Assembly: GCA_052148155.1 (NCBI GenBank)
Contig: JBKQIY010000226.1
Coordinates: 1 to 34,681 of the forward strand
From: JBBQER01 sp052148155
GTDB lineage: Bacteria > Actinomycetota > Acidimicrobiia > IMCC26256 > PALSA-610
DNA length: 34,681 bases
Direction of reading: 5' to 3'
Shown: one piece after another, positions 7,496-15,752 of the stretch
How positions within the stretch are numbered: position 1 is the stretch's first letter
Layout: each line of letters opens with the position of its first letter
Program-made: the position numbers and the translations under genes
The notes under the pieces: generated by a model
Database searches by the model: none
Told to the model about the DNA's origin: nothing
What the model saw: the letters and a program-made list of their open reading frames with translations, nothing else

Positions 7496-9226
7496 ATGCT
7501 CGACTGCGTGATCCGGGGCGGTTCGGTGGTCGACGGTACTGGTGCGCCGGCCCGTCGGGCCGACGTCGGCATCCGCGACGGGCGGATCGCCGCGATCGGC
7601 GACGTCAGCGAAGGCGCCGCCGATGCGATCGACGCCGACGGACTGGTAGTGGCACCCGGCATCGTCGACCCCCACACCCACTACGACGCACAGCTGTTCT
7701 GGGACCCGGCGGCCAGCCCGTCGAACCTGCACGGCGTTACGAGCATGATCGCGGGCAACTGCGGGTTCACGCTCGCGCCGATCGCGCCGGTCGACGCCGA
7801 CTATCTCCGTCGGATGATGGCCAAAGTCGAGGGCATGCCACTCGGGGCGCTCGAGACCGGCGTGCCGTGGAACTGGCGGACGTTCGCCGACTACCTCGGC
7901 ACGCTCGATGGCCGAGTTGCGCTCAACGTCGGCTTCCTGGTCGGCCACTGCGCGCTTCGCCGCCACGTGATGGGCGCCGACAGCGTCGGCAACGAAGCGT
8001 CAGCTGCGCAACTCGACGCGATCACCGCGCTGCTGCACGACTCGCTGAACGCGGGCGGGCTCGGATTTTCGACGACCTTGTCGTTCACGCACTCCGACGG
8101 CGACGGTCAACCGGTCGCGTCGCGTTGGGCCTCGAACGATGAGGTGCTCGCACTGTGCCGGGTGGTGAGCGAGCATGAGGGAACGACGCTCGAGTACGTG
8201 ACCGACGGGTGCCTGCGCGGGTTCACCGACGCCGAGGTGGACCTCATGGCCGAAATGACACTCGCGGGCCGGCGCCCACTCAACTGGAACGTGCTGACGA
8301 TCGATTCACGCGAGCCGCAGCGCTATCGCGATCAGGTCGGGGCGTGTGAGAACGCCCGTGCTCGCGGCGGCACGGTGATCGCGTTGACGATGCCGATCCT
8401 CGTCGAGATGAACATGTCGTTCCTCAACTACTGCGCGTTGTTCATGATGCCGGGCTGGTCCGACGTGATGAACCTGCCGGTGCCGGAGCGCATCTCGAAA
8501 CTGCGCGAACCATCGGTGCGCGCCTGGATGGACGAGCGGGCTCGCTCGCCGGAAGCGGGCGTGTTCTCACGGCTCGCGTCGTGGGGCCGCTACCAGATCG
8601 GCGACACCTTCTCCGCCGCGAATGAAGGCCTGAAGGGCCAGGTCGTCGCCGACCTGGCCCGACGCGCGGGCAAATCCGACTTCGACGCGTTGGTCGACAT
8701 CGTGATCGAAGACGACCTGCGTACCGTGCTGTGGCCGCTTCCGTCAGACGGCGACGACCGATCGTGGAAGATGCGTGCCCAAGCATGGGATCATCCGCTC
8801 GTCATGATCGGCGGATCGGACGCGGGCGCGCACCTCGACCGGATGTGCGGTGCCCCGTACCCGACCTCCTTTCTCGCCGACTCGCTGCGCGGTCGCCAGC
8901 TGGTGTCCCTGGAACGCTGCGTGCAGCTGATGACACAGGTACCTGCGGCGCTGTTCGGACTGCGCGACCGCGGAACCCTACGAGCCGGCAACTACGCCGA
9001 CCTCTTCGTGTTCGATCCCGAAACCGTCGACACCGGAGAGGTGAAACTCGTCCACGACCTTCCCGGCGGGACGTCACGATTGTTCGCGGACTCCGTCGGT
9101 GTGAGCAGAGTGATCGTGAACGGCACCACGATCGTGGCCGACGGTCGCGCGACTGACGCCCGGCCCGGCATCGTCCTGCGCTCGGGCCGCGACACCTATA
9201 CCGTGCCCATTCCTGCGGACCTCTAG
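7496..9226 (+). CDS. D-aminoacylase-like metal-dependent amidohydrolase
   Basis: The 576-aa product belongs to the N-acyl-D-amino-acid deacylase branch of the amidohydrolase superfamily. It has the first metal motif DPHTHYD (H60, H62) and the GNCGF motif (C89), whose cysteine is a metal ligand in D-aminoacylases. It also has a VGHCALRRHV block near residue 146 and the late GGSDAGAHLD motif that supplies the catalytic aspartate. The protein is longer than typical D-aminoacylases (about 480 aa). Members of this long subgroup are common in actinobacteria and their substrates are mostly unknown. The ATG is preceded by a strong GGGGAGG ribosome binding site and a KstR-like operator. The superfamily is certain; the substrate is not. 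Confidence 0.9.
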   Translation: MLDCVIRGGSVVDGTGAPARRADVGIRDGRIAAIGDVSEGAADAIDADGLVVAPGIVDPHTHYDAQLFWDPAASPSNLHGVTSMIAGNCGFTLAPIAPVDADYLRRMMAKVEGMPLGALETGVPWNWRTFADYLGTLDGRVALNVGFLVGHCALRRHVMGADSVGNEASAAQLDAITALLHDSLNAGGLGFSTTLSFTHSDGDGQPVASRWASNDEVLALCRVVSEHEGTTLEYVTDGCLRGFTDAEVDLMAEMTLAGRRPLNWNVLTIDSREPQRYRDQVGACENARARGGTVIALTMPILVEMNMSFLNYCALFMMPGWSDVMNLPVPERISKLREPSVRAWMDERARSPEAGVFSRLASWGRYQIGDTFSAANEGLKGQVVADLARRAGKSDFDALVDIVIEDDLRTVLWPLPSDGDDRSWKMRAQAWDHPLVMIGGSDAGAHLDRMCGAPYPTSFLADSLRGRQLVSLERCVQLMTQVPAALFGLRDRGTLRAGNYADLFVFDPETVDTGEVKLVHDLPGGTSRLFADSVGVSRVIVNGTTIVADGRATDARPGIVLRSGRDTYTVPIPADL

Positions 9227-9233
9227 CTCCCGC

Positions 9234-9775
9234 TCAGCGCTTCTTCGCGATCCAGCGCCACGTCTCGTACGGCACGCGCGTGTCGCCGCTCGGAGATCGG
9301 CCGCGTGCGAACGTCTCGAGTTCGCACAACCGCGCGAGTCGATCCGGCTCCGGAAGAACCGAACCGTACGATTTGCCGCACTCGTCGGCGAGCCACACCG
9401 CGACGCCCAGTTCGCGCACCCACGCCACGGTGACGGGTTCATCCACCGTGAACAGGCCCGACTCCTGCACCTCTGGCGCCCAGTCGACGTCGCGCTCGGC
9501 GCGATTGGTTGCCGGGCAGGCAGCCGTGGCTGTGTCAGCACGGATCGAACCACACCTCGCCGTCGGCTCGCGGGTGCGACCACTAGCCGGTCCGGCGGCC
9601 TCCGTCGCGCAGCAGTCGCGCACGCGTCGCGAGCCCGGTGCGGGCCCCGCGTTCGAGCACCACCTCACCCGCGATCGGCTCCAACGCGTCGTACCCGTTC
9701 TCCGGGTATGTCAGGCGCGCCGCGTCGTACAGGTCGGTAGCCGCGTCGAACTCCTTCAGGCGTTTAGCGCGTCCG
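9234..9775 (-). pseudogene. Decayed class I SAM-dependent methyltransferase
   Basis: Two minus-strand frames together resemble one methyltransferase. The upstream frame (stop at 9583) encodes RLKEFDAATDLYDAARLTYP and then VVLERGARTGLATR, close to the N-terminus and SAM motif I of the family, but the usual E-x-G-x-G is damaged (ERGARTG). The downstream frame (stop at 9234) encodes a family-like C-terminus ending in TRVPYETWRWIAKKR. The two frames differ by one position and are separated by a stop codon. Roughly 100 residues that normally lie between them are missing. No good start codon is visible for the first fragment. I read this as a frameshifted, internally deleted relic downstream of the MTHFR-like gene. 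Confidence 0.6.
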
Positions 9776-10543
9776 TTCGAGACGGGCGGCAGCTTCGCGG
9801 TATCGGCTCACCGGTATCAGATGCACTCCGTCGAAAGCGCCTGATTCGCGCACGCGCTCGACCAGGTCACAGGCGAGTTCGACGCCGGCGTTGGGATCAC
9901 GCTCGATCGCCGCGAGCCAAACGTCAGGGACGGCGAGCTGATGGATGTCGGCGCCGATCTTGCGACCCATGGCGACGCTCGGAACGACCATGACGCCCGC
10001 ATAGACCGGCCCGTCGAACTCGACGTGCGAACGCCATTCGAGCAGCTCGTCGAGCGAGAACCGCACCTGCGCGAATACGAAATCGGCGTCGCGTTTCCAC
10101 TCGGGTAGCGGACCCGGTCCGGCGGCGACACCGGCGCGAAATGGCCGCGTGGTCGTCAACGCGTTCTCGGCCGGAAACGCGCGCAGCTCCGCGATCATCG
10201 AGCGTACCGTCAGCTGGCCGGTACGGGCGCCGGAGGTCGGACGATCGCCATAGACAAACAGGAACTGGTCGACGCCGTACGCGGCGGCGGTCAGCAGGTC
10301 GCGGCGAAAGCCGAGGAGATTCCGATCGCGTGCGTTGAGGCACGCGATCGAGCGGCCACCCATCTGCTCGACCTCGTGCGCGACTGCAACGCTCGAAACC
10401 GTCGCGCGACCGATGTGATTGTCGGGGATCAAGAACGCGGACGCGACCTTGCTCATCACGCCGATCTGGTGGCGGACGTGCATCAGATCGGGCCGCGTGG
10501 GCGGCTCGATCTCGCACACGATCTCGAACCGATCGTCGGCCAT
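9764..10543 (-). CDS. Methylenetetrahydrofolate reductase (MetF)-like protein
   Basis: The 259-aa product has the MTHFR-family TIM-barrel signatures. EIEPP at 11-15 lines up with the EFFPP motif holding the catalytic glutamate of MetF (E11 here). ARDRN occupies 71-75, and YGDRP at 98-102 gives the flavin-contact aspartate (D100). It is a little shorter than bacterial MetF (about 290-300 aa) and rather divergent. It may reduce methylene-tetrahydrofolate or act on a related one-carbon cofactor; this cannot be decided from sequence. It is divergent from a methyltransferase gene and its 3' end overlaps the first fragment of the decayed methyltransferase. The start at 10543 follows a TAGGCT box by 7 nt. 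Confidence 0.82.
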   Translation of the reverse strand: MADDRFEIVCEIEPPTRPDLMHVRHQIGVMSKVASAFLIPDNHIGRATVSSVAVAHEVEQMGGRSIACLNARDRNLLGFRRDLLTAAAYGVDQFLFVYGDRPTSGARTGQLTVRSMIAELRAFPAENALTTTRPFRAGVAAGPGPLPEWKRDADFVFAQVRFSLDELLEWRSHVEFDGPVYAGVMVVPSVAMGRKIGADIHQLAVPDVWLAAIERDPNAGVELACDLVERVRESGAFDGVHLIPVSRYREAAARLERTR

Positions 10544-10550
10544 GCCCGAA

Positions 10551-10556
10551 AGCCTA
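10551..10556 (-). promoter_or_regulatory. Putative leaderless -10 box for the MTHFR-like gene
   Basis: TAGGCT on the minus strand, then 7 nt, then the ATG. The start site predicted from it coincides with the start codon, and no Shine-Dalgarno sequence is visible. Confidence 0.42.
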
Positions 10557-10585
10557 ATTGCATCGATCGTGATCGCAGCCTTTCG

Positions 10586-10591
10586 TACGCT
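10586..10591 (+). promoter_or_regulatory. Putative leaderless -10 box for the methyltransferase gene
   Basis: TACGCT, then 7 nt, then the ATG at 10599. The geometry is the same as for the divergent MTHFR-like gene on the other strand, so the 55-bp gap would hold two leaderless promoters back to back. Confidence 0.42.
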
Positions 10592-10598
10592 GTCGGCG

Positions 10599-11423
10599 AT
10601 GGACGCTCCCAGGATTCCGGTCGAAGTCGCCGACCATTACGAGCGCGACGTCGACGAATCGAGACGGATCAGCGAAGGGTTCGGTCAGCTCGAACTCGTC
10701 CGAACCCGCGAGGTCATCGAACGCCACCTGCCGAGACGTCAGCTGCGAGTACTCGATGTCGGCGGCGGGACCGGCGTGCATGCTCGCTGGCTGGCGGAAG
10801 CGGGCCACGCCGTGGAATTGGTCGACCCGATGCCGCGCCACGTTGGCGTCGCGGCCGCGATCGCGGCCGACGGTCTGGCAGTGACCGCGCAGCTCGGCGA
10901 CGCCCGCGCCCTGGCTTTCGTCGACGGCACCTTCGACGTCGTCCTCATGTTGGGGCCGCTGTACCATCTCACCGAACCCAGCGACCGCCGACACGCGTGG
11001 CGGGAGGCGCTGCGAGTCGTGCGCCCCGGTGGTCTGGTCGTCGCCGCCGCGATCAGCCGCTTCGCCTCCCTTTTCGACGGGCTCATGCGAGGAACGTTCA
11101 GCGACCCGCGTTTTGGTGGAATCGTCGACCGCGATCTGCGCGACGGTCAGCATCGAAATCCCGATCGGATCTCCGGTTGGTTCACCACCGCGTACTTCCA
11201 CCTTCCCGACGAACTCGAAGCCGAAGCTGCGGAGGCGGGCGCTGCGATCGTTGACTTCGCCGGCCTGGAAGGACTCGCGGGCTGGTTGCCGCAACTCGGT
11301 GAGCAGTGGCGCGAAGCTCCCGCCCGTGAAGCAATCCTCAACTCGGCGCGGGCCGTCGAGTCCGAGCCGACGTTGCGCGGCCTGAGCGCGCACATGCTGG
11401 TCGTGACCCGCAGACCGAAGTAG
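10599..11423 (+). CDS. Class I SAM-dependent methyltransferase
   Basis: The 274-aa product has a clear Rossmann-type SAM site: VLDVGGGTG at residues 51-59 and an acidic motif II (LVDP) near 74. An LGPLYHL block at 118-124 is characteristic of a subgroup annotated only as class I methyltransferases. The substrate is unknown. I chose the ATG at 10599, rather than upstream codons in the same frame, because it begins just before the conserved N-terminus and sits 7 nt after a TACGCT box. The nucleoside hydrolase gene starts 5 nt after its stop, so the two are probably co-transcribed. Confidence 0.88.
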   Translation: MDAPRIPVEVADHYERDVDESRRISEGFGQLELVRTREVIERHLPRRQLRVLDVGGGTGVHARWLAEAGHAVELVDPMPRHVGVAAAIAADGLAVTAQLGDARALAFVDGTFDVVLMLGPLYHLTEPSDRRHAWREALRVVRPGGLVVAAAISRFASLFDGLMRGTFSDPRFGGIVDRDLRDGQHRNPDRISGWFTTAYFHLPDELEAEAAEAGAAIVDFAGLEGLAGWLPQLGEQWREAPAREAILNSARAVESEPTLRGLSAHMLVVTRRPK

Positions 11424-11428
11424 CGGCC

Positions 11429-12370
11429 GTGGTCGGTATCCATCTCGACACCGATATCGGCTCCGACACCGACGACGCGTGCGCGCTCGCGATGCTTACT
11501 GGTTGGCCGAACGTCGAGATCGTCGGCGTCACAACGACCATCGATCCCGGCGGCCGGCGTGCCGGTTTCGTCGCACGGTGCCTCGAACTCGCCGGGTGTG
11601 TCGACATCCCGGTGGTTGCCGGCGCAGCATGCTCGATGACGACCGGACAATTTCCCGGCACGATTCCCGACGACGGCCGATATTGGGACGCGCCCGTCAC
11701 TGCGCGTCCGTCGCGGCCGGGCGAGGCAGTCACGCTCCTGCGGGCCAGCGTCGAAGCCGGCGCCACGATCGTCGCGATCGGCCCGTACACCAACCTCGCT
11801 GACCTCGAAATCGAAAAGCCCGGCAGTCTCGGCCAAGTTCCTGTCGTGCTCATGGGCGGCTTCGTGCACCCGGCCGAATCCGGACTGCCGACATGGGGAC
11901 CGGAAATGGACTGGAACGTCCAGTGCGATCCGCACGCGGCGGAGGTGGTGTTCGCCGGCGCGACGCATCTCACGCTCGTGACAATTCCCGCGGCGTGCAA
12001 GGCCCATCTCCGCAGGTCGCATCTGGCGCGGTTGCGGACCGCGGGTCCGCTCGGCGCCCTGCTCGCGCGTCAAGCCGAGGCCCATGCGTTCGACAATGAC
12101 ATGACCGAACTCGCTCGTGCGCACGCCGGGCTACCCGACGATCTGTTGAACTTTCAGTACGACGCGGTGGCGTGCGCGGTCGCGGCCGGCTGGTCGGGCG
12201 CCACGATCGAACAGACCAGCCTCTCGGCCGTGTTCGACGACGGGGTGCTCCGCTTCGAGCCCGACAGCCGCGGTCGTCCGACTCGGGTTGTTGTCGACGT
12301 CGACGCCGACGACTTCACCATCCGGTGGTTCGAGACGATCGAACGTTCGTCTATGAGAACTGGGGGATGA
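11429..12370 (+). CDS. Inosine/uridine-preferring nucleoside hydrolase family protein
   Basis: The 313-aa product has the calcium-binding motif DTDIGSDTDDA at residues 7-17, a known variant of the family DTDPGxDDA, so it should cleave N-ribosidic bonds of purine or pyrimidine nucleosides. Further family marks are GPYTNLA near 117-123, MGGF near 140 and a late aspartate in QYDAVA. The start is a GTG placed 5 nt after the methyltransferase stop. The last 20 bp overlap the 3' end of the convergent oxidoreductase gene. The family is certain. The pairing with a methyltransferase may hint at a modified nucleoside substrate, but that is only a guess. Confidence 0.92.
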   Translation: MVGIHLDTDIGSDTDDACALAMLTGWPNVEIVGVTTTIDPGGRRAGFVARCLELAGCVDIPVVAGAACSMTTGQFPGTIPDDGRYWDAPVTARPSRPGEAVTLLRASVEAGATIVAIGPYTNLADLEIEKPGSLGQVPVVLMGGFVHPAESGLPTWGPEMDWNVQCDPHAAEVVFAGATHLTLVTIPAACKAHLRRSHLARLRTAGPLGALLARQAEAHAFDNDMTELARAHAGLPDDLLNFQYDAVACAVAAGWSGATIEQTSLSAVFDDGVLRFEPDSRGRPTRVVVDVDADDFTIRWFETIERSSMRTGG

Positions 12371-13454
12371 CATGCTTGCCCATCAGGTCGATGGTCTGCA
12401 TGACCTGATCGTGGCCGATCTTGTAAGGGTTCACGAGACACAACAGGAGGTCGACGCCGGCGGCCTCGTACCGTTTGCACGCGTCGACGCACTGGTCGGG
12501 CGTGCCCAGCACGCAGGCGCCGGTGTCGACGAGATATTCCAAGCTGAGCAGATCGAGTGAGCCGTCGTCGGACACGGCGCGCATGTCGGCGGCATAGCCG
12601 TAGTTGCCGAGCTCCTGGTTGCGTTCTTCCATCCATTCGGCGACAGCCGCGATCTGACGGGCTCCGACCTTCGGGTACCACTCGAACGACTCGCGTGCGG
12701 TCTGGCGTGCTTCGGCTTCGGTCGGTGCGCACACGGCCATCGTGAATGTTGCCGCCCGGTTGTTCACAAACTTGCCGATCGGTTTGGTGCACTGCCCGAC
12801 CGAGCGACGGTAGATGTCGATTTTCTTCTTCACCTCTTCTGGCGACACGCCCACCGCGAACGAGCACAGCCCCAGACCGAGCTCGCCGACCTGGTGGTGA
12901 CCGTCGTCGCTCGTGGTCGCACCCCAGATCGGCGGATGGGGTTGCTGGAACGGCTTGGGCTGGACGCGCCGGTCGGGCAACGACCAATGCTTGCCCTGGA
13001 ACGACGTGCGCTCATTGGTCCAACAATCGACGACGTGTTCGATCGCCTCTCGCCACATGTCGCGGGTCTCGTGGGGGTCGACGCCGAAGCCTTCGAGTTC
13101 GATGCGGGTCGCGGAACGGCCGGTGCCGAAGTCGACACGACCGTCGGAGAGCAGATCGAGCACGGCGACGGACTCGGCGGTGCGGACCGGGTGGTTGTAC
13201 GGCTTGGGCATGAGTCGCACGCCGTAGCCGAGCCGCATCCGCGACGTTCTCGCGGCGATCGCGCCGTACAGCACCTCAGGATTCGAACAGTGCGAGTACT
13301 CCTCGAGGAAGTGGTGCTCGACGGTCCAAAAGGCGTGAAAGCCTGCCTGTTCGCCTGCGATCGCCTGTTCAAGCGTGTGTTTGTACGCGAGGTGTTCGCT
13401 CTGCGGACCCCATGGTCGGGCGACGGGAATCTCGTAGAACAGCGCGAACTGCAT
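12351..13454 (-). CDS. LLM-class (luciferase-like) flavin-dependent oxidoreductase
   Basis: The 367-aa product is a bacterial-luciferase-fold TIM-barrel protein that should use FMN or F420. Typical features are MQFALFYEIP at the start, an FWTVEHHF block near residue 44 and YGVRLMPKPYNHPVR near 77-91. SDGRVDFGTGRSAT, the phosphate-binding region, follows at about 102-115. Members of this group often act on acyl-CoA, terpenoid or sterol-derived substrates, but the substrate here is not visible. A GAAGGA ribosome binding site precedes the ATG. A KstR-like operator lies 30 bp upstream, so the gene can be controlled separately from the nitrilase gene ahead of it on the same strand. Confidence 0.92.
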   Translation of the reverse strand: MQFALFYEIPVARPWGPQSEHLAYKHTLEQAIAGEQAGFHAFWTVEHHFLEEYSHCSNPEVLYGAIAARTSRMRLGYGVRLMPKPYNHPVRTAESVAVLDLLSDGRVDFGTGRSATRIELEGFGVDPHETRDMWREAIEHVVDCWTNERTSFQGKHWSLPDRRVQPKPFQQPHPPIWGATTSDDGHHQVGELGLGLCSFAVGVSPEEVKKKIDIYRRSVGQCTKPIGKFVNNRAATFTMAVCAPTEAEARQTARESFEWYPKVGARQIAAVAEWMEERNQELGNYGYAADMRAVSDDGSLDLLSLEYLVDTGACVLGTPDQCVDACKRYEAAGVDLLLCLVNPYKIGHDQVMQTIDLMGKHVIPQFS

Positions 13455-13483
13455 GCGGGGATCCTTCTTCGACAGGCGGAAGG

Positions 13484-13497
13484 TAGAACACGTTCTC
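13484..13497. promoter_or_regulatory. KstR-like operator upstream of the LLM oxidoreductase gene
   Basis: TAGAACACGTTCTC on the plus strand reads GAGAACGTGTTCTA on the minus strand. It matches TNNAACNNGTTNNA at all fixed positions except one terminal base, and AGAACACGTTCT is nearly palindromic. It lies in the 47-bp gap between the nitrilase stop and the LLM start. The core AACACGTT is identical to that of the site at 7459. Confidence 0.5.
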
Positions 13498-13501
13498 GCA
13501 C

Positions 13502-14260
13502 CTAGCGGCGGTCGCGCAAGAACGGGTACTTGTCGCGCACCGAAGCGACGCGGGCGGGATCGACGTCGCCGGCGATCGCGCATTCACCGTCGCCGGCCGA
13601 CGAGATCGACTCACCGAGTGGATCGAGGATCACCGACTCACCGACGTAGATGAGCCCGTCGCCGGTACCGACGCGGTTGACGCCCACCACGAACGCCTGG
13701 TTCTCGATGGCCCGGGCCTTGAGGAGCGCCGACCAGTGTGCGCGTCGTTGACGAGGCCAGTTCGCGATCACGACGTAGCAGTCGGTGCCCGCCGCCAGCC
13801 CCCAGAACTCGTCGGCGAACCGCAGGTCGTAACACACGAAGAACGTGCACCGGACGCCCTCGACGTCGACGGTGAGGAACGTTTGGCCGGCCGCATAGTG
13901 CTCGGGTTCGGCGCCGTATCCGAACGGATGGATCTTGGCGTAGCGGTATGTCGAACCGTCGGGTGCCGCGAGCACGAGTTGGTTGAACGGACGTGCGCCC
14001 GCAGTCGCCCGCTCAGGGAACGAGCCGCACACCCACACCCCGTGGGCACACGCCTGGCCGGACAGGAACGACGAGCTTGGCCCGCCGCGCAGCTCGGCGA
14101 CCAGGTCGACGTTCATCGAAAAGCCGGTCGAGAACATTTCGGTGAGCACCACGAGCTGCGCGCCGCCGGACGCGGCTGCGGCGATCATCGGCGCGAGCCT
14201 CGCGAAGTTGGCATCGCGGTTCTCCCACACGATGTCGTGTTGGAGCGCGGCGATCTTCAT
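13502..14260 (-). CDS. Carbon-nitrogen hydrolase (nitrilase superfamily), omega-amidase-like
   Basis: The 252-aa product has the Glu-Lys-Cys triad of the nitrilase superfamily: E41 in LTEMFSTGF, K109 in YAKIHPF and C143 in VCYDLRF. TEMFSTGF, KIHPF and CYDLRFxxEF-like spacing resemble omega-amidase (Nit2/YafV), which hydrolyses alpha-keto amides such as 2-oxoglutaramate. A broader amidase role is also possible. No signal peptide is present, so it should be cytosolic. The start lies 4 nt after the stop of the reductase-membrane fusion gene, so the two are probably one operon. Confidence 0.9.
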   Translation of the reverse strand: MKIAALQHDIVWENRDANFARLAPMIAAAASGGAQLVVLTEMFSTGFSMNVDLVAELRGGPSSSFLSGQACAHGVWVCGSFPERATAGARPFNQLVLAAPDGSTYRYAKIHPFGYGAEPEHYAAGQTFLTVDVEGVRCTFFVCYDLRFADEFWGLAAGTDCYVVIANWPRQRRAHWSALLKARAIENQAFVVGVNRVGTGDGLIYVGESVILDPLGESISSAGDGECAIAGDVDPARVASVRDKYPFLRDRR

Positions 14261-14264
14261 CTGC

Positions 14265-15593
14265 CTACCGTAGGTGCGACGGTCGTCGTTTGCGGGTCCA
14301 GACCAGCACGACGACGGGAGCGACGGCGTCGAAGCCGAGCGTCGCGACGAGGCCGAACTTGTCGACGCCGGGCATGATCATCGTCAAGTGACGCAGGTGG
14401 TAGACGAGATGCGGCACCGCGTTGACCAGCCATACGATCATGGCGGTCCGGGCGATGGTACGTGTGCCGATCACCAACGCCGCGAAGACGAGCACCACCA
14501 GCGCCAGATTGAGCGAACCGACATCGCGTACCAGGTGCTGGTTGTAGGGTCCGTCCATCGCGACCCAGCCCCGTCCGAGTGGGAAGTCGTCGTAAAATGA
14601 ACGCGGCGTGAAGGCCGCTTGGATTCCGACGCCGAGGTTTCCGAGCGCGAGCAGCCACAGCAGCACCCGCACGTTCGCCGAGAGCGCGGGTTCGATGCCG
14701 GCCGCGGCGGCCGTCACCGGCCAGCCCTCCCGCAGGCCCGCGACGCGGGGTGCCCAACCGGTCGCGTCCCGAAATCGCCGATTCGACACGCGTTGCGAAT
14801 CGGCGAGTGGGCCGACCACACGCTTCGCGCTGGGCACCGCGTGCAACCGTCGGCGTCCGACGGCCGCCGCCAGCACCGAGCGGCTGTCGCGGTGGCGCAG
14901 CGGTTCGTCGTCGACGACGTCGTAGGTACCGGTCGCCGCCGCGAGGGCGGCCACCACTGCGGTGGCGGCGTCGTCGGCCGCGATGGATGGGAACCAACTC
15001 TCGCCCCGTCCGGGTTCGACCGCGAGACCACGACGCGCGGCACGCAAGATCGTCAGTGTCTGATCGCTGTCCGATGCGACGAAACCGCCGAATCGCAAGA
15101 CCACACCGCGCCCGCCCGCGGCAGCGAAACGTGCGGTCTCGGCTTCCGCGCTGCGGACCGGACCCGTCGGTCCGCTGTCCCGGATCGGGGTCGTCGACGC
15201 GTCGATCCACTCGTCGCCATGGTCTCCGTACAAGAACGCGATCGATTCCTGCACGTAGCATGTCGCGCCGGCGGCGAGCGCGGCATCGACGAGGTTGCGG
15301 GAACCCTCGGTGCGGAGACGACTGTTTTCCTCCCATGCGCGCGGGTTGGCCGCATCCGCCAACGGCGGGATATGCGTCGCCAGGTTGCAGACCGCGTCGT
15401 GGCCCGCGACCGCGGCGCGCAGCTCGTCGGGATCGAAGACGCTGGCCTGCACCGGCGTCGCGCCGAGCGTCCGTGCGAGCGCAGCCTTGGCGGGCGACCG
15501 CACGAGTGCCGTCACCTCGTGGCCGGCGGCGGCCAGGGCCGCCACCGCCCGGCGACCGAGCACACCGGTCGCTCCGGCGACGAAGACACGCAT
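14265..15593 (-). CDS. NAD(P)-dependent epimerase/reductase fused to a four-helix membrane domain
   Basis: Residues 1-300 form an extended-SDR/NmrA-like Rossmann domain with GATGVLG at 7-13 and a conserved NLATHIPP segment. It lacks the YxxxK pair in a clear position (YVQES is the nearest match), so it is an atypical member. Residues 308-435 hold about four hydrophobic helices with the motif FYDDFPLGRGWVAMDGPYNQ. I know this motif from small stand-alone actinobacterial membrane proteins of the DoxX-like type. The result is a cytosolic oxidoreductase tethered to the membrane. An AGGGGG ribosome binding site precedes the ATG, and a perfect palindrome lies further upstream. The substrate is unknown. 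Confidence 0.85.
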   Translation of the reverse strand: MRVFVAGATGVLGRRAVAALAAAGHEVTALVRSPAKAALARTLGATPVQASVFDPDELRAAVAGHDAVCNLATHIPPLADAANPRAWEENSRLRTEGSRNLVDAALAAGATCYVQESIAFLYGDHGDEWIDASTTPIRDSGPTGPVRSAEAETARFAAAGGRGVVLRFGGFVASDSDQTLTILRAARRGLAVEPGRGESWFPSIAADDAATAVVAALAAATGTYDVVDDEPLRHRDSRSVLAAAVGRRRLHAVPSAKRVVGPLADSQRVSNRRFRDATGWAPRVAGLREGWPVTAAAAGIEPALSANVRVLLWLLALGNLGVGIQAAFTPRSFYDDFPLGRGWVAMDGPYNQHLVRDVGSLNLALVVLVFAALVIGTRTIARTAMIVWLVNAVPHLVYHLRHLTMIMPGVDKFGLVATLGFDAVAPVVVLVWTRKRRPSHLR

Positions 15594-15631
15594 CGCAACC
15601 CCCTGTCGTCGTATTCCGGTCGACTCTAATC

Positions 15632-15648
15632 CGGATAATACTTATCCG
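15632..15648. promoter_or_regulatory. Perfect operator palindrome upstream of the reductase-membrane fusion gene
   Basis: CGGATAA, a TAC spacer and TTATCCG form a perfect inverted repeat with 7-bp arms. On the minus strand it covers TATTAT, a good TANNNT -10 box for the fusion gene. The size and symmetry suit a TetR-, MarR- or GntR-type repressor. No regulator gene is adjacent. Confidence 0.6.
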
Positions 15649-15752
15649 AGATTGTCGGGGCGAATCGGTGCGGACCACGTCCACGACCAGGAGAATCAGC
15701 CGGACTCGGGGCGGCGGCGTCGGATAGGTTCGTCGCCGACGAGAGGGACGAC

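Noticed and set aside
12351..12370. 20-bp overlap of the nucleoside hydrolase and LLM genes as a sign of a wrong start or frameshift
   Set aside because: The overlap is between 3' ends of convergent genes and both C-termini look natural, so it is ordinary compact packing.
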